Part shown: positions 22,762-22,797 of the stretch, in pieces
Numbering within the stretch: the stretch's first letter is position 1
Layout: each line of letters opens with the position of its first letter
Assembly (NCBI GenBank): GCA_023379725.1
Contig: JAMCPC010000086.1
Location: 6,281-29,077 of the forward strand
DNA length: 22,797 bases
Direction of reading: 5' to 3'
Source: Actinomycetota bacterium
GTDB taxonomy: Bacteria > Actinomycetota > Acidimicrobiia > Acidimicrobiales > JAMCPL01
The notes under the pieces: model-generated
What the model saw: only the letters and a program-made list of their open reading frames with translations
Told to the model about the DNA's origin: nothing
Databases searched by the model: none
Program-made: the position numbers and the translations under genes

Positions 22762-22797
22762 TCCTCAAGATATAAGAGCTACTAGAGGGCTTGGTGG
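22754..22797 (+). CDS. start of a possible downstream gene (cut by window edge)
   Basis: A GTG overlapping the cobA-hemD stop (GTGAATAA) opens a frame that continues to the edge and encodes VNNPQDIRATRGLG. An 8-nt overlap is in keeping with the coupled genes nearby. Too little is visible to identify it. By gene order in related clusters hemB would be expected, but the residues seen do not prove this. Confidence 0.3.
   Translation, partial: MNNPQDIRATRGLG

Overview
The window is a bacterial respiratory and tetrapyrrole locus of about 22.8 kb. The minus strand carries the complete order of a 14-gene proton-pumping NADH:quinone oxidoreductase (complex I) operon, nuoA to nuoN, running from about position 16886 down to position 1; nuoN is cut by the window edge. 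The plus strand carries a FAD-dependent geranylgeranyl-reductase-family gene divergent from nuoA, then hemA, hemC and a cobA-hemD fusion, and the first codons of what may be the next gene. No RNA gene, insertion sequence or phage gene was recognised.

The likely source is an actinobacterium, perhaps an Acidimicrobiia-like lineage with moderate GC. The supports are the full 14-gene nuo order with the extra N7 cysteine motif in NuoG, the reductase gene next to nuoA, the C5 haem route (hemA-hemC-cobA/hemD) and frequent GTG and TTG starts. This placement is inference; no 16S rRNA or marker search was possible.

Layout: 1-1623 nuoN (partial), 1620-3482 nuoM, 3487-5457 nuoL, 5474-5779 nuoK, 5776-6636 nuoJ, 6633-7520 nuoI, 7520-8968 nuoH, 8965-11754 nuoG, 11747-13051 nuoF, 13054-13653 nuoE, 13671-15041 nuoD, a possible 39-residue ORF at 15034-15153, 15150-15776 nuoC, 15818-16378 nuoB and 16380-16886 nuoA, all minus. 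Then 16887-17007 is a divergent promoter region, 17008-18420 the reductase, 18421-18713 a repeat-rich intergenic region, 18714-20063 hemA, 20135-21166 hemC and 21163-22761 cobA-hemD, all plus. Many nuo junctions are ATGA, GTGA or TAATG overlaps, so the operon is probably translationally coupled.

Functionally, NuoE/F/G oxidise NADH, NuoB/C/D/I carry electrons to quinone, and NuoA/H/J/K/L/M/N pump protons. The divergent reductase may modify the isoprenoid side chain of the menaquinone that complex I reduces. HemA, HemC and CobA-HemD supply haem and sirohaem precursors.

Two features stand out. First, many of the conserved proteins carry long hydrophilic, low-complexity tails or loop insertions, several built from codon-phased tandem repeats of 9, 12, 15, 30 or 57 bp. 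Second, the intergenic region just before hemA holds three 27-bp hairpin repeats spaced exactly 61 bp apart, next to a diverged 35-bp duplication; neither is explained by a gene.
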